Positions 12,859 to 24,900 of a DNA stretch of 64,000 nt are shown in pieces (the stretch's first letter is position 1; every line of letters begins with the position of its first letter). Location: contig JACEVL010006447.1 in assembly GCA_020284085.1 (NCBI GenBank), positions 1,928,245 through 1,992,244 of the forward strand, in the 5' to 3' direction. A program made the translations under genes and the position numbers. Source of the DNA: Aporrectodea caliginosa (Eukaryota; Annelida; Clitellata; Crassiclitellata; Lumbricidae). The notes below the pieces were generated by a model that was not told the DNA's origin, ran no database searches, and saw nothing but the letters and a program-made list of their open reading frames with translations.

Positions 12859-13169
12859 CTTTCATTAATCAGCGACCCCATTAATATTTAGCGCGCGCTC
12901 ATATTGGAACACGGTCTTATTAGCCAGCGCCTTTATTTGACAGCGCCCTTATGTGACCGCGCTCTTATGTATCGCGCCCTTTTGTGCGCGCCCTTTTGTG
13001 TCGCGCCCTTTTGTGCGCGCCCTTATTGAGGGATACCATGCTATGCACGTGCTGTCGGGTACAAAATATAACTTTAAATATGGAGTGCTTTTTTTTCTAG
13101 AAAAAAAGAATCCGGAACTCAACAAATTCAGAACAATTATAGGAGCATATTTTATGCTAATATTTCTAT

Positions 13170-13211
13170 TTCATATATATATATATATATATCAATAAAT
13201 ATTTCTATTTC

Positions 13212-13282
<71 letters not shown>
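13170..13282. repeat. (AT)n microsatellite
   Basis: Two pure TA runs, the second about 70 bases long. Confidence 0.97.
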
Positions 13283-13285
<3 letters not shown>

Positions 13286-14440
13286 TCAATAAACACTGAA
13301 AGCACTGAAATTAAATTAAATTAAAGTATCTAAATAATTTAAAATAACTTTTCACTAAAATTTTAATTAACTATGTTATTTTTTAACAGCTGAAAAAAGG
13401 TCCTGAAACGCCGTTCCGGATCGCTCCGGCTGAAAAAAGCACTGTAAATATGTATGTTTTGAGAAGTTCTTAGAAAGGTCGATACCTTAACATGTTGTTA
13501 GAAGTTAACTCACTCTGAGAACTATATAGACACGTGTCAACGAATTGGATACAGCATAACGATAGTAATACACGATGGTGTCAGTATCAAGCAAAGCGTT
13601 ATCCTCGCAGTCGAATATATCTGGGGTAGCATCAGACTGCAACCGATTTTGTAGTCATTGGCTTAATCACGAAGTTGCAGCCGAATTGAACCCCCTGCCG
13701 TACACGAAGCGTGCCTCTATCTTCCAGGCGCGCAGAGGTATACAATGCGTATTAGAACATTTGATATACCAAATTTCAAAAATGCAGATCTGTTGCTGCA
13801 GACAGCGCACGGATCTTATGCACTAACCCTGACATAAGAACTGACTCAGAAAGACAAAAACCCAAAGTCCTGATTCTCCTTCAGTCAGGTGCAACATTCC
13901 TTTCCCTAACAGTTACAGTTATAGTTACAGTTGACAGGCAATATATAGGTAAACTTTTGTTGCCTATATCGTTCCACCCAACTGTCCAGTTTATTTTTGA
14001 AAATTTTCCCTTGCAACAGGTTCTTATATTTCTTCTCAGGATTCTTCTCAAGTTTTCTAACCTTCCTTCCTGCGATAGGCTATCCTACCCCTATCTCCTC
14101 CACCAGTTCTCAGTTTGTTCCAACCAACAACTCTGACTGAGATTCATAATCGGTTCTGAATAAATAATGAAAGTTTGTGAAGTCGATGTTTATCTCGACA
14201 TCAGCAGATCAGCGGAAGGTGTTTGAAGTAAATGCCACATAGGACGAGGCGCTCAGGCAACTATTCGCAGCTGTAAGATGTAACAACAGGTGTGTTATCT
14301 ACTGGTAGCTAAGCGACTCCGGATACAGAATATTCGATCGTCGGCAGCCTGTAATACCCTCGTATTAAATAAAGGACACGCTAATTCAATTTACCGATTC
14401 AACCCGATTACAATTTCTTATACGGGCAGCAGAAGCATTT
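13283..14440. other. Spacer, nothing recognised
   Basis: AT-rich unique sequence. The small frame at 13575-13826 shows no domain. A few near-palindromes are present (for example near 13425). Confidence 0.45.
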
Positions 14441-14658
14441 TTATTATATATATATATATACATACATATATACATGTATATACATACATATCAAAATAGC
14501 GCCAATAGAGTTATTGCTTAGCAAAGAATTCAAGGTCCCCAAACGAAAGACATCTCAGGGAAGCTTCGTGCACTTCACTACACGGCGGCAAACACTCTCG
14601 ACTTTTCCTATATATCAGTTTAGCGAAATCTTACATTACCCTGTATGGCAGATGGGCT

Positions 14659-14764
<106 letters not shown>

Positions 14765-14870
14765 GCACTCTATCTCTCTGTCTCTCTCTGTCCCATGTCT
14801 CGCTCTATAGTATATATAATTTTTATACATAATCGTATGTACCATATACTTTCAGGTATACATAGAGGTA

Positions 14871-15855
14871 GGGTAGAGTGGGGCAAAACGCCCCATTTAA
14901 CGGTTTTTGCTCAATTACTACATGAGTAACAGCATTTTAGGCATGACATTATTGTAAGATCTAGTGCTGAATGTCCCAAGTAAAGTATAATTATGTTCCA
15001 TAAAATGTCCGAAAAGATGACATTAAAAAATAATAAAATACAAAATGCTTCAAAGGGGGCGTTTTGTCCCTCGCCTGGGGCAAAACGCCCCCTTGTATTT
15101 TCCGAAAACCTTTGTGACCTCTAAAACTTAAATGTACTCTTAAAAGATGTACAGAACTTAAATTTAGCCTTTTAGGGTATTTATGGCTGCCGTTTTATAC
15201 ATTTTAACACACACAAAACAATTGCTTAATAAGGATGGACCTTCTATACATGTAAATGACTTTGAGAAATACCATAAGGTTATCGCTTTAAACACATGAA
15301 AAGTCGATGCACATAATTATCTCCAATCAATGCATTGATACTAACTATAAGAAGTAAATATCTCTATAATTTTTTTAAAACAAGATGTCATAAAAGATAA
15401 TTTAAAATGGGTTTTGTTCCAGGTGAGGGGCATAACGCCTCATGTCAACATTTTCCATAGGGGGGCGTTTTGCCCCGCTCGGTGCTACCCTGTGAGATTG
15501 CCCATATCATAAAAAATTGATATGTTAAAGCCCTATTTATTGTGCACAGTAATTCGATATAGGGTATACTTTAGACCTATATTTGTATTATTGGCTATGT
15601 CTAGCATTTTGGCACATTTCTGTACCATTAATGATACAGAATTGGCGGCAAACTCTTACAAGGAAACACGAAAAAATAAAATTTAAAAAAATAAAAAATA
15701 AGCAAACCATCAAAAGATAAATAACTGACGATTATCTCATTAGGGTACAACTAAGAAACCCGAAGAACATTCAAACAGTTCATTTCATGGCACAGGGAGG
15801 ACAGGGCCGGGAGAGGGCGTTTTGCCTCGCGGGGGCGTTTTGCCCCACTCTACCC
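14871..15855. mobile_element. TA-flanked TIR transposon (Tc1/mariner-like target), non-autonomous
   Basis: It begins GGGTAGAGTGGGGCAAAACG and ends with the inverted partner CGTTTTGCCCCACTCTACCC. A TA dinucleotide flanks both sides (14869-14870 and 15856-15857). Internal echoes of the tip occur near 15055-15094, 15422-15440 and 15462-15478 as GGGGCGTTTTGYCCC or GGGGCAAAACGCCCC palindromes. It is 985 bases with no open reading frame, so it would depend on a transposase elsewhere. Superfamily placement from the TA target is an inference. Confidence 0.85.
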
Positions 15856-15857
15856 TA

Positions 15858-18447
15858 ATCCGCGATGTGACGATCTATTGGTTGCAGTGTATTTTACCGC
15901 AGCGTTTGCATTACTCGAGTATTTGCAGCAACAAGTTATATACGGCTGTTAGAGAGATATATACGTTCGACCGAATATCTTTGGTTCTTTGATTCTTTCT
16001 GTCGATTCTATCGGTGTCATTGTGTCCAACTGTTAGGCCTACCTAGCTTTGTGTTCGTCTATCTGTGTATCTGTTTGTCCGTATCTTTAGCCGTGCCTGT
16101 GTCTCTTTCTGTATACCTGTGTCCCTTATTCGTATCCGTGTTTGTGTAACAGTGTATGTCTGTGTACTTGTTTGCTCCATTCTGTAGCTGACATACATGT
16201 ATAATTGTATATGTAGGCCTATGGCTTCTCGTGTGTTCGTCAGTCCGCATGCTTGTCTGTCTGCGTATAAGTCTGTCGGACTGCATGCCTATTAGGCCTA
16301 GCTGTCTATGTCTCTCTGTCACCTAATCATTTCCATGCATGTGTCAGTTTCTCTGAGTGTGTTTTTGTTTGTATACTAGACCGATTGAATGGAATTATTC
16401 GTTGACCGATGTTTCTGCTGTTCGATGTTCCATTTTCTATTTCATATCAACGCTCAGCGTTGTTGGTAGGAATTGCGCCGAATGTATTTTCATCGGTGGA
16501 ATCCTCCTCTGCTGATTACAAATGAAAGCCTATCGTTACGATCGCTGACCATTCGCTGACCCAGACCGAGAGCTGGACCGTTCCTATTACAAGTAGCGAC
16601 AATTTGGCTCCAGCTTATCTGTCTCGGATCTCTTTCCGATTAGTTCCGAATGTCTGTTGCTACCATAGATATATGGTTGCTATACAGATGCAGCCACATG
16701 GAATGCACGGCCTGACCTCATTACCCGCTTCAAAAGGACTAGATGAACGGACAGAATTGTGGGTTCGAACCCAGGCTCAAATCTAATCGAAACATTGGTT
16801 TCCGCTATATTTTGCTTTCTATATAAGCAACGACCATGATGCTGATGATAATGATCAGAGTGTGATATGTGGGTTTAAGTAGCGTGGAAGGGAGTTTCGG
16901 TTGATCGGCAGGCATCGGAGGTACCAGAACACTTTCTAAAGATATGTTGGCAAGCCAGATGCTGAAGTTCCATCTCCCGAGATACCGCACATAAGTTCAA
17001 TTGGCGACGGTCTGAACCAGTGATTGGGAAATTCCTCCGTATACCCTACTAATCACACACCGTGGATGATGGAGGTTACAAGATTACAACGATGACAGCG
17101 ATGAGTTGATGACTGATAAGCAAATGCTGAGATGACAAAGTAATGACAACAAAACTGAAAAATAATCGTATTGTAACAATGAGAATACTATTATACTAGT
17201 GACCGTCAATATAACATAACATTATGACAACGAGTAGATATTGTCAACGAAACTGCCTGCAACTATGAGAGGATAACGATGGGATGATGGTCAGGAGAAA
17301 AGTATAATATGACCAAAGCTCAACGTCCCGTTTGAAACACATCTGATTTACATAGAAATTCAGCCCATTTCATAATGTGGCGAACTAAAAAAGTAAATTT
17401 GAATTTGTACATTGTCATCGGTCATCTCTACAGCTCTGTTCGCGTAAAGCATCGAACAGTTTCTTGGTTTGGCGCTTCTAAACAAACGACAACGAAGCCA
17501 CAACACCAAGAGAAGAGCGCAAATACCAGTTGTTACGCGTCTGACTACATTCTACATTCTGACTATATTCTGACTACAGAATTCACTTATTCTACTACGA
17601 TCAAATTATGGAAGACACTGTCGCTGTCTGTATGCATGTGACAGTTCACTCATCCGACGATGGACTTCAACGGACGTTGTCAAAAGTAGTCTTCCAGTTC
17701 GGAATCGGAAGATGCCTACAATTCAAAGTAAAGAAACAACCTTTGTCCAGCAACACTTCCCAATTAAATTATGTACTTCTCTCTATAGAAGTTCACTAAA
17801 AGCCATTTTTACGAATTATTTTCAAGATGTGTAAGAATAATAACTAAATTAGTAGGCCTATTGTTGTTGTTAGGTAAGATTTCAGTGAGAGGAATTCTCC
17901 GAGCATTTTTGTAGGGCAGCAGATTTTTAAATTGTTGGCACGGGGACTAACGAGGGTGCCGAAAGCAACCGACCGCGTCACCCTCGGCGCTAGCTCCCGC
18001 GATTAGGCGTCTGGCGCTGATCCCAACAGCCGCCAGCGCTTTCGAAAGCATTTGACATGATATGGGGATTATGGGCCTATTGTTAGCGTTCTTGGATCCC
18101 GTTTTCAGCTATATCTGGACGTTTATTTCAAAAACAAATCTGCTAAAAAATTCTCAATATTTTTTTATATTTTACATTTCTAGGTTGTCTTGACCAGTAT
18201 GGATATAAATTAAAACAAAGATGATAATTACATTGTGTATGACTGAAATAACAATTATTGTAAAATCCAGAGGAGCAAGAGCTCCTCTTGCTTCTCCTGC
18301 GGATGCCCATGCCTCCGAGGAGATAAGAGATGTGAGATTTCTGTAAAGCGCTTAAATGGATCTTGCAAATTAATATGTTGACCTTGTAAAACGACTTTAC
18401 ATTCTGCAATGTTCTTGGCCAAGTCCAAGCTTAGAGCGTCACGGAGA
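15858..18447. other. Spacer downstream of gene 1, nothing recognised
   Basis: This holds short chance frames and TGTCT-rich sequence (16030-16320). A B-box-like palindrome, GGGTTCGAACCC, at 16762 lacks a tRNA fold. The 3' end of gene 1's transcript may extend into the right part. Confidence 0.45.
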
Positions 18448-18530
18448 CCAGCTTATCGCCGGCGCTATATCAGATCAAATCCGCAATAGCCATGCTTCTC
18501 TGTTCGTTCTGGTGCCCGGTCAGAATAGTT
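18448..18530 (-). repeat. Dispersed repeat, copy A
   Basis: About 80 bases nearly match 29069-29148, sharing GGCGCTATATCA and CTTCTCTGTTCGTTC. The second copy adjoins the 3' end of a minus-strand LINE, so both are probably LINE 3' ends. Confidence 0.7.
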
Positions 18531-18726
18531 TAGCCATTATTAATAGGCTTAATTATCTGTCACGATCACAATGTGTATGAATTGTGGTCGACTCTTCAAG
18601 AGTAGCGGAGCAGAAATATCCGGCTACATTACGTTACCCTGATATATATTTTTGCTGCGAACTTCCATCCTTGATATTATGATGCCTGGTGTTTACCAGC
18701 GTAATGACACTGATATACCTGAAGGC

Positions 18727-18927
18727 TCACATGTCCGATTTTATATTATAAGAAAAGAAGCTGGAAAGATAGTTTACGTCATTGAAATCGAATTTGTCGA
18801 TGGATGATGAGTAATTCTTGAAGGATTCCCATTCACGCAGTTCTTGAGGCGCTACAACATCAGTGCTTTCAAACGACAGTCGATCGTCTTCAAACACCGC
18901 AGTCGATGCTTCCGTTCTTCTATCCTT
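18727..18927 (-). CDS. Gene 1 exon 9: last coding exon
   Basis: The acceptor is tgtgtttgctggag. Phase 0 continues from exon 8 as KDRRTEASTAVFEDDRLSF, then DVVAPQELREWESFKNYSS, and ends SYNIKSDM with TGA at 18727-18729. The composition is acidic and intracellular-like. A further small exon between 18928 and 20911 cannot be excluded. Confidence 0.65.
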   Translation of the reverse strand, partial: KDRRTEASTAVFEDDRLSFESTDVVAPQELREWESFKNYSSSIDKFDFNDVNYLSSFFSYNIKSDM

Positions 18928-21900
18928 CTCCAGCAAACACAATTTCTATTTATAGGCTTTTACTCAAATGCATACACAGACCTACGACAGAGGTTGACAT
19001 CGTTTCACTTCTGTGGCAGGTTATGGGGGGGGACCTATATAATTCATGTCTACTCTGATGGTCAATCGTTAGTCGTGGCATGAAATCCAATGTTCATACA
19101 CATGAATATTTACTTTAAATCGTTAGCTTTTATTTTCAGGAAATGGTTTAACGTTTGAGGTAAGAATGAAGTTCCAAATGAAGTTTAGTGCATCTTCCAA
19201 TGTAACCGTTAAGTGGAGAGGCCACAAGGCTCGACTATAAACAGGATTTATAATTAGTAATGACTTTATTGAAATAATACAGGAATCACGCAGTAATTTT
19301 ATATCTAAGTTATTCGGTTCGATATAATTTATTCTAATGTTTCAACAATTTATTTTGCTAAATCAATTGAATTAATTAAGACTTTATTTAATTTCAACAC
19401 CCTTCCACCATCTGTTTTAATAAGTAATAGCCTTATGGAGCACTCGAACAAGAGAGACGCCAGTTCCTGATTTAGTCCATTAGCCTAAGTTTAGGGCACT
19501 CTTAGTAAACAACTTTGATGGGTTCCCACAGACAAACAAACGCTCGTCGGCCGATCTTTATCGTGCGGAAGGCAGTAAGCGTCGTCTGAGCCACACCATA
19601 GTAGAATTCAGACGCTTGAGTAAAAACTGACGCAACATGCGCAGTGCATGTGCATTTAAACGAGCCAAAGAAACTTCGTATCGTGTGGTCAGCGACATCT
19701 GTTATAAACGAGCCAAAGAAACTTGGTCTCGGTGTGGTCAGCGACATCTGTTCGGTCTCGAACCCCACTGTTCGGTGTCGCTCCATGAACCTCACTGTCG
19801 CAGTCTCGGTCTCAAAATCACTGTCTTGGTCTGAATTCGAACACTGTCTCGGTCTCGGTCAAGAAGGGCACTGTCTCGGTCTCGGTGTCTGATCCCCACT
19901 GTCTCGGATCGGTCTCGAACCCCACTGTCTCGGTCTCGGAGACTGTCTCGGTCTCGGTGTCGAACCCCACTGTCTCGGTCTCGGTCTCGAACCACACTGT
20001 CTCGGTCTCTTGAGGTCATTTCTTGACTTTTTGGAAACTGTCTCGAAGCGAAAGTCTTGTTCCTTTGTAGAAGCGGTCTCCATAGTTCTCGTACAAACTG
20101 TCTTTTGTTCTGAACTTCGTACAGTATCGCGCTATAAAATTGTCCTGGGCCGAACGGATAACTAGTTAATCGGAAGTGCCAAACAGACCGGAAGTTTAAA
20201 AAAGCGGTGTTTCTGGTATTAAGAGATATTGAAAAAAGTAGTTTTAACTTTTAAGTTTGCACTTTCAGTCCAAATATCTTAAAATGTCTCATAAAGAACC
20301 TGAAATAGTGAAATTTGCAAAAACAAAATAAACATTTAGAAGGCGGAAAGACATAACAAGAAGATAAAGTGCCAAAGTGAAGACTAGAAGAGTCCCAGGT
20401 TAAAGAGAGATAAAATCAGACCAGGACAATAACCGAGTAACAACTGTTTATCCTGATGAAGAGGTAAGTCATTCTTCCAACGGGCTTAATTAAGCCTGAC
20501 CTTCATTTGAATCAAAATTAACCTTAAATATTAGGTAGGCTATAATAAAATGCCTTATTCGATATTAATGTTTTATACTTCGAGGTAGGCATAATAGGAA
20601 ATTTTAAGCGTAATAAAATGGTTTATATATTTTCATATTGCCATAAGTTTCTTTAAACGCAAAGCACAGCATATAGGTAGCTCTAGAGGAGTTAAAGTGG
20701 GCCTTCAGTTATGCTTCGCTTATTTGTTTACCGGTAGCCAATGAGATCAACACCATTGAATCATCATCATCCTATGAATCTATTAATTGTTTACTTGCCA
20801 CATTCACTCAGACCGTAATTCACACAAACTCCCACTTAGACAAGCGCGTCACTTAACGGATTAATGTAAAACATTTTCCACCGTCATGTAAAAAATGCGA
20901 TGTAACTTTACCATCGTTGGATAGTTGCTGCGAGATTCTGGTTTGACGAGACTGCTGGTGCTGCCACCGACGTAACCAAAGTTCACGTGACCTTGTTGGG
21001 AAACAGTTGAAGGCGGAGGTTGTCGTCTTGGTTCGTTTCGACTCGGTTCATTCGGTTTGAAACGCACCATTTTAACCCTTTCGCTTCCGTCCAGTCTATA
21101 TGTAAAAATAAAAGTAATGCGCATAGTTAGCCTATAGTAGTCCCATACCGGCGCCCGTCTAGCCTCATTTTCATGAGATCGTGTCAGTCTCTCAGGGTTA
21201 TGTGTACTTGTTTTTGGCATGCAATAGGTTTATTCAGAATCAATTTAATATTGAATTTTATGTTTTAGGCACTAATCAGATTTGATTAGCACGCTGTTGT
21301 TAGACTGGATGTCTAACAGACGTCAGTGAATGTAACGATGGTGACGAGTACCTTCGAGGGGTTTCAATAAGGCGCTATATAAACGTTTAGAAGCAGACAT
21401 GCACCTAAGATGTCTTAATTAACTTAACCAAGCAGTTGGCTCTTTATTGTGTTTGTAGTCGTTAACGACTACATATATAATTTTTCGACAGAGGGCTTGG
21501 AAACCGGAAGTACTCTAGGTTAAAAGAGCTGCTCAATGTCTCCTGTTATGGAGTTTTCTTCGTCAATGTCAAAAAGGACTGACCTAACGTTCTGACTTTT
21601 TATTTTTACATTAAAACCATTGCATTTAACAGCCTTTGGCTTCAACTCAGAAATCAGCAATAAATTATGCATGTTGACATACGTATGTCGCTATTTAGAA
21701 GCTCTTAAAGACATGGAGAGCTTCATTCTGCTTTCGGTAACTAATGACCCGAAAATGCTATCGAATATTCGAATATTCGTTAAGAACCGTTACCCGTTTC
21801 TTTGTGGTTTGATGGCGACATTTACTGTGTATTTCTTTCTTCTCCTCCATGGCTTTCGTTTACAGACGATGACCAACAGTAAGAACAGCAGAAGAACCGC

Positions 21901-24900
21901 CAACGAACCGAAAACAAATGCGATGACTATATCCTGATGAACACATTGTTCTCCAAACGGAACGAAATTTCTGTTACAGCTGCAGAAGTTAAACGGAAAC
22001 TGTCAATGAAACTTAAATTACACGCTAAGCTTAATCGAATTGGACAAAGTGCATTTAGGCCTTCTGTCAATAACTTAGTCGATTTGGTTACCACTGATGT
22101 GCTGTTACGTTATTATTTCCATCTGTTGAAACCAAATGACTTTCTATGCGGAATTCCAACAGATGCTTAGTTAATCATCCTGTCTAAGGGCGTACTCAAC
22201 AGCAGATATATAATGAACCAACTCAGTGAAGTCCTGGGCAGGTTCATAAATACAACTTCAACAGTATCCATGGGAAAGGGAGTTTCCGTTAGTACACCAA
22301 GGTAGTCATTAAGCCCGATATAACTAAATTATTGCCACTTGAATCCTTTCCATTTTATAACATAATAACATTGATGCTCTTAACATCATGACACCCAGCC
22401 GGAAACGCTTCTCATGATTGCTTGAAAGTCTTGTAGCCACTGGGTCGATGAGGAGTCAAGAAGTCATCTTGCATTACTGTCAGGTGCAGGCCCGTGCAGA
22501 GCTGGTAATAGGCCCAGGCCAGATGGGAAAATGTAGGCCCCATGAATTTTTAGACTGCTTAAGTATTTTAGTAGGCTATTATCAGTGCTACGTACTGGGT
22601 ACATATGATGATATAATTTCTGTATAATATACACTTACTTTACATTAGCGTACATGAATTTGACGCAATTACAATTTTCCGGTAACAGTGCAGAATAAAG
22701 AAGTAGAATAATTCATATTCTGAATTGGGAATTAGGTTTGGACGATTGGTATTATTTCGCCGATTGCCTATTCCGGATATTTGGCCTCTTTTTGACGTTT
22801 CCGAATTGTATCCGATTTCTTGGCAATATTTATTTTTATTTGGTTTTAAAGTATTAATTTAATACTTATTACTTTCTTACAATTTTCTGTGTCTATGTTT
22901 AGTGAAAAACAGTTGACTTGATTTATAATTAATTATTCAATACTTTTATTTCTTGTTATAGCCTTATAATTATTCATATTTTTTAATTTATAATATTCAT
23001 TGAATTTGAAACAAAAACATAAATAAAATAGAAACTTAGAAGTGTCCTCCAATCCAATTTACTGAAGTTCTGTAAGGTATAATAATGAATTAAAACTCTT
23101 TACTGTCTAAATATAACCATACAGTGCCAAAGATATAATCATTAAAGATAAACCAAACTAAACAAATGTATAATAACTTAAGAATAAACCAGACTATAGA
23201 AAAACAATGGCCTCTCATCACGCGTTGGCGCTGTGTCCATTTAACACTGAACTAGATGTAATTCAAATGAGAGTTTATGCAATGAGCTATTTAAAATGAT
23301 AGAAAGATTAATGTTTTTTATTGAAATTTACATTTTCAAACGCATGTCTTAAGAAAACAGAACGACTGTCAGCCAGTTTTGTTGATGCGTCGACTCATAA
23401 ATTTGATTGTTTTACACGGATTTTCAATGATAAAGATTAGCCTACTGCAGAAGGTCGCCAAGACCGGTTTACTATTTTTTTTTTAATGAAAAATTTATTT
23501 AAAAAATATTCCTTCTTTTGATATTTGTTCGGTAGTCCAGGGATGTGCCGATTAATCAGTCTAGGGCAAAATCCAGCGAAAACCGGATCAGGATTCGGCC
23601 AAACACTATTCTGAATGTCAGAACATCAGAGCAGAAATGGTCATCACTTCTTCACATTCAAAAATGCTTTCCGTGCTTTTCTTTGGGCAAATTCATCAAT
23701 TACAACGTAGAATTCCAGCAACTGTGGCTTGTCACTTTTGATGTTCAAAATTGCTAATTCCTTTGAAATTTCTTGCATCAAGCTTATTGTTGATTATGAT
23801 ATTCGTGACAGTTCTAATTTATTAATTTATGATTTAACAATATTTTATCTGCATTAATCCTTATGCTAAAGGACTCCCTTTGACTCTCTGTCATGGAAAG
23901 TAGGCCCCCTCAAAATCGTAGGCCCAGGCCAACTGGCCCCCCTGGCCCCCCTCTGATCTGGCCTGGTCAGGTGATTGTGTGATATGTGCAATATAAATGA
24001 ATATTATGTGGAAAATATAAATAGTTGACCTAATTAGCAAGAGGCTATACATATGATGTGGTTTAAAGAATATTAAGACTTAATTATTAAGAGGCTACAT
24101 ATTTGGTGTAAAGAATTCGTCTTACTGGCAGGTGGTGTGGACTTCCTTGAGGTTGGTAATGACGCAGACCTCATTGCGGTCCTCGTCGCATTTCGGAATG
24201 CATCCGGTTGAGATTCCGAATCCAATGCACCGATAGCAGACGCTACAGATTGCTTCCAACTTTCCACATACGAAGGGAAACTCCATAGCTGAAGGTAAAG
24301 GTAATATACATCAATTCATAGACCAACTTCTGAACTGCATTAGAACAAGGTAGTTCAGTCTAAACAACTTCTAAGGCGCTCATGTCTAAGAAGCAAGTGT
24401 CTGAGCAAAAAACTTCTGACGCTCTGCATCGAATCAAAATAAAAACAAATTTTAAAGCTTTTAACTGATCAGAAGTTCTAGAATTCGTTGTCCGTTTCAA
24501 TCTGTTCTGTCAGTTTCTAACTGTCATTCATTTCTCAACTGTTCCAACTTGTCTGTTCACCATTGCCTAACCTCTCTGACCATCCAGATTTTGACTAGAA
24601 TTCTCCAACAGATAGCACCTCACAGCAGATACTTTGCTTCCTGGACACTTTTGGAAGTATCTTTTGTATACCGTACTTACAAAATGCTGATGAAGAAAAT
24701 CACCTTCAAAATTTGCTATCACGTTCCGTTTCTTAGAATTCTTATTTTGCTGACTTCCTCTCACATTTCAGTTCAGTGATATGATTATCATGTAAGTTCT
24801 TTTGTTTAGTGAAGGCATTCCTGGTCTGACACTCAGACTCGCAACGTGCAATGGAAATGCTAAGGTTTAGTCTTGCTTAGTTAGGTTGAATGTTTATCAG

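Larger units (their letters stand above)
11031..13026. mobile_element. Foldback DNA transposon with very long composite TIRs
   Basis: The left arm (11031 to about 11536) begins ATAAGGGCGCGCACAAAAGG. It is matched in inverted orientation by 11868-11990 plus 12859-13026, which ends CCTTTTGTGCGCGCCCTTAT. Each tip carries three or four subrepeats of (A)AAAGGGCGCG(A)CAC, then shared blocks containing GACCGTGTTCCAATATGAGC and TAGTTTACGTTGCTAAATTA. The loop (about 11545-11812) holds about seven degenerate 40-bp repeats around GAAGCTGGATTGATG. About 180 bases of the left arm (near 11313-11490) have no counterpart on the right. There is no transposase, so it is non-autonomous. The target duplication is not clear. 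Confidence 0.85.

Noticed and set aside
16745..16790. tRNA-like GGGTTCGAACCC
   Set aside because: No A box, acceptor or anticodon stem can be drawn around it.
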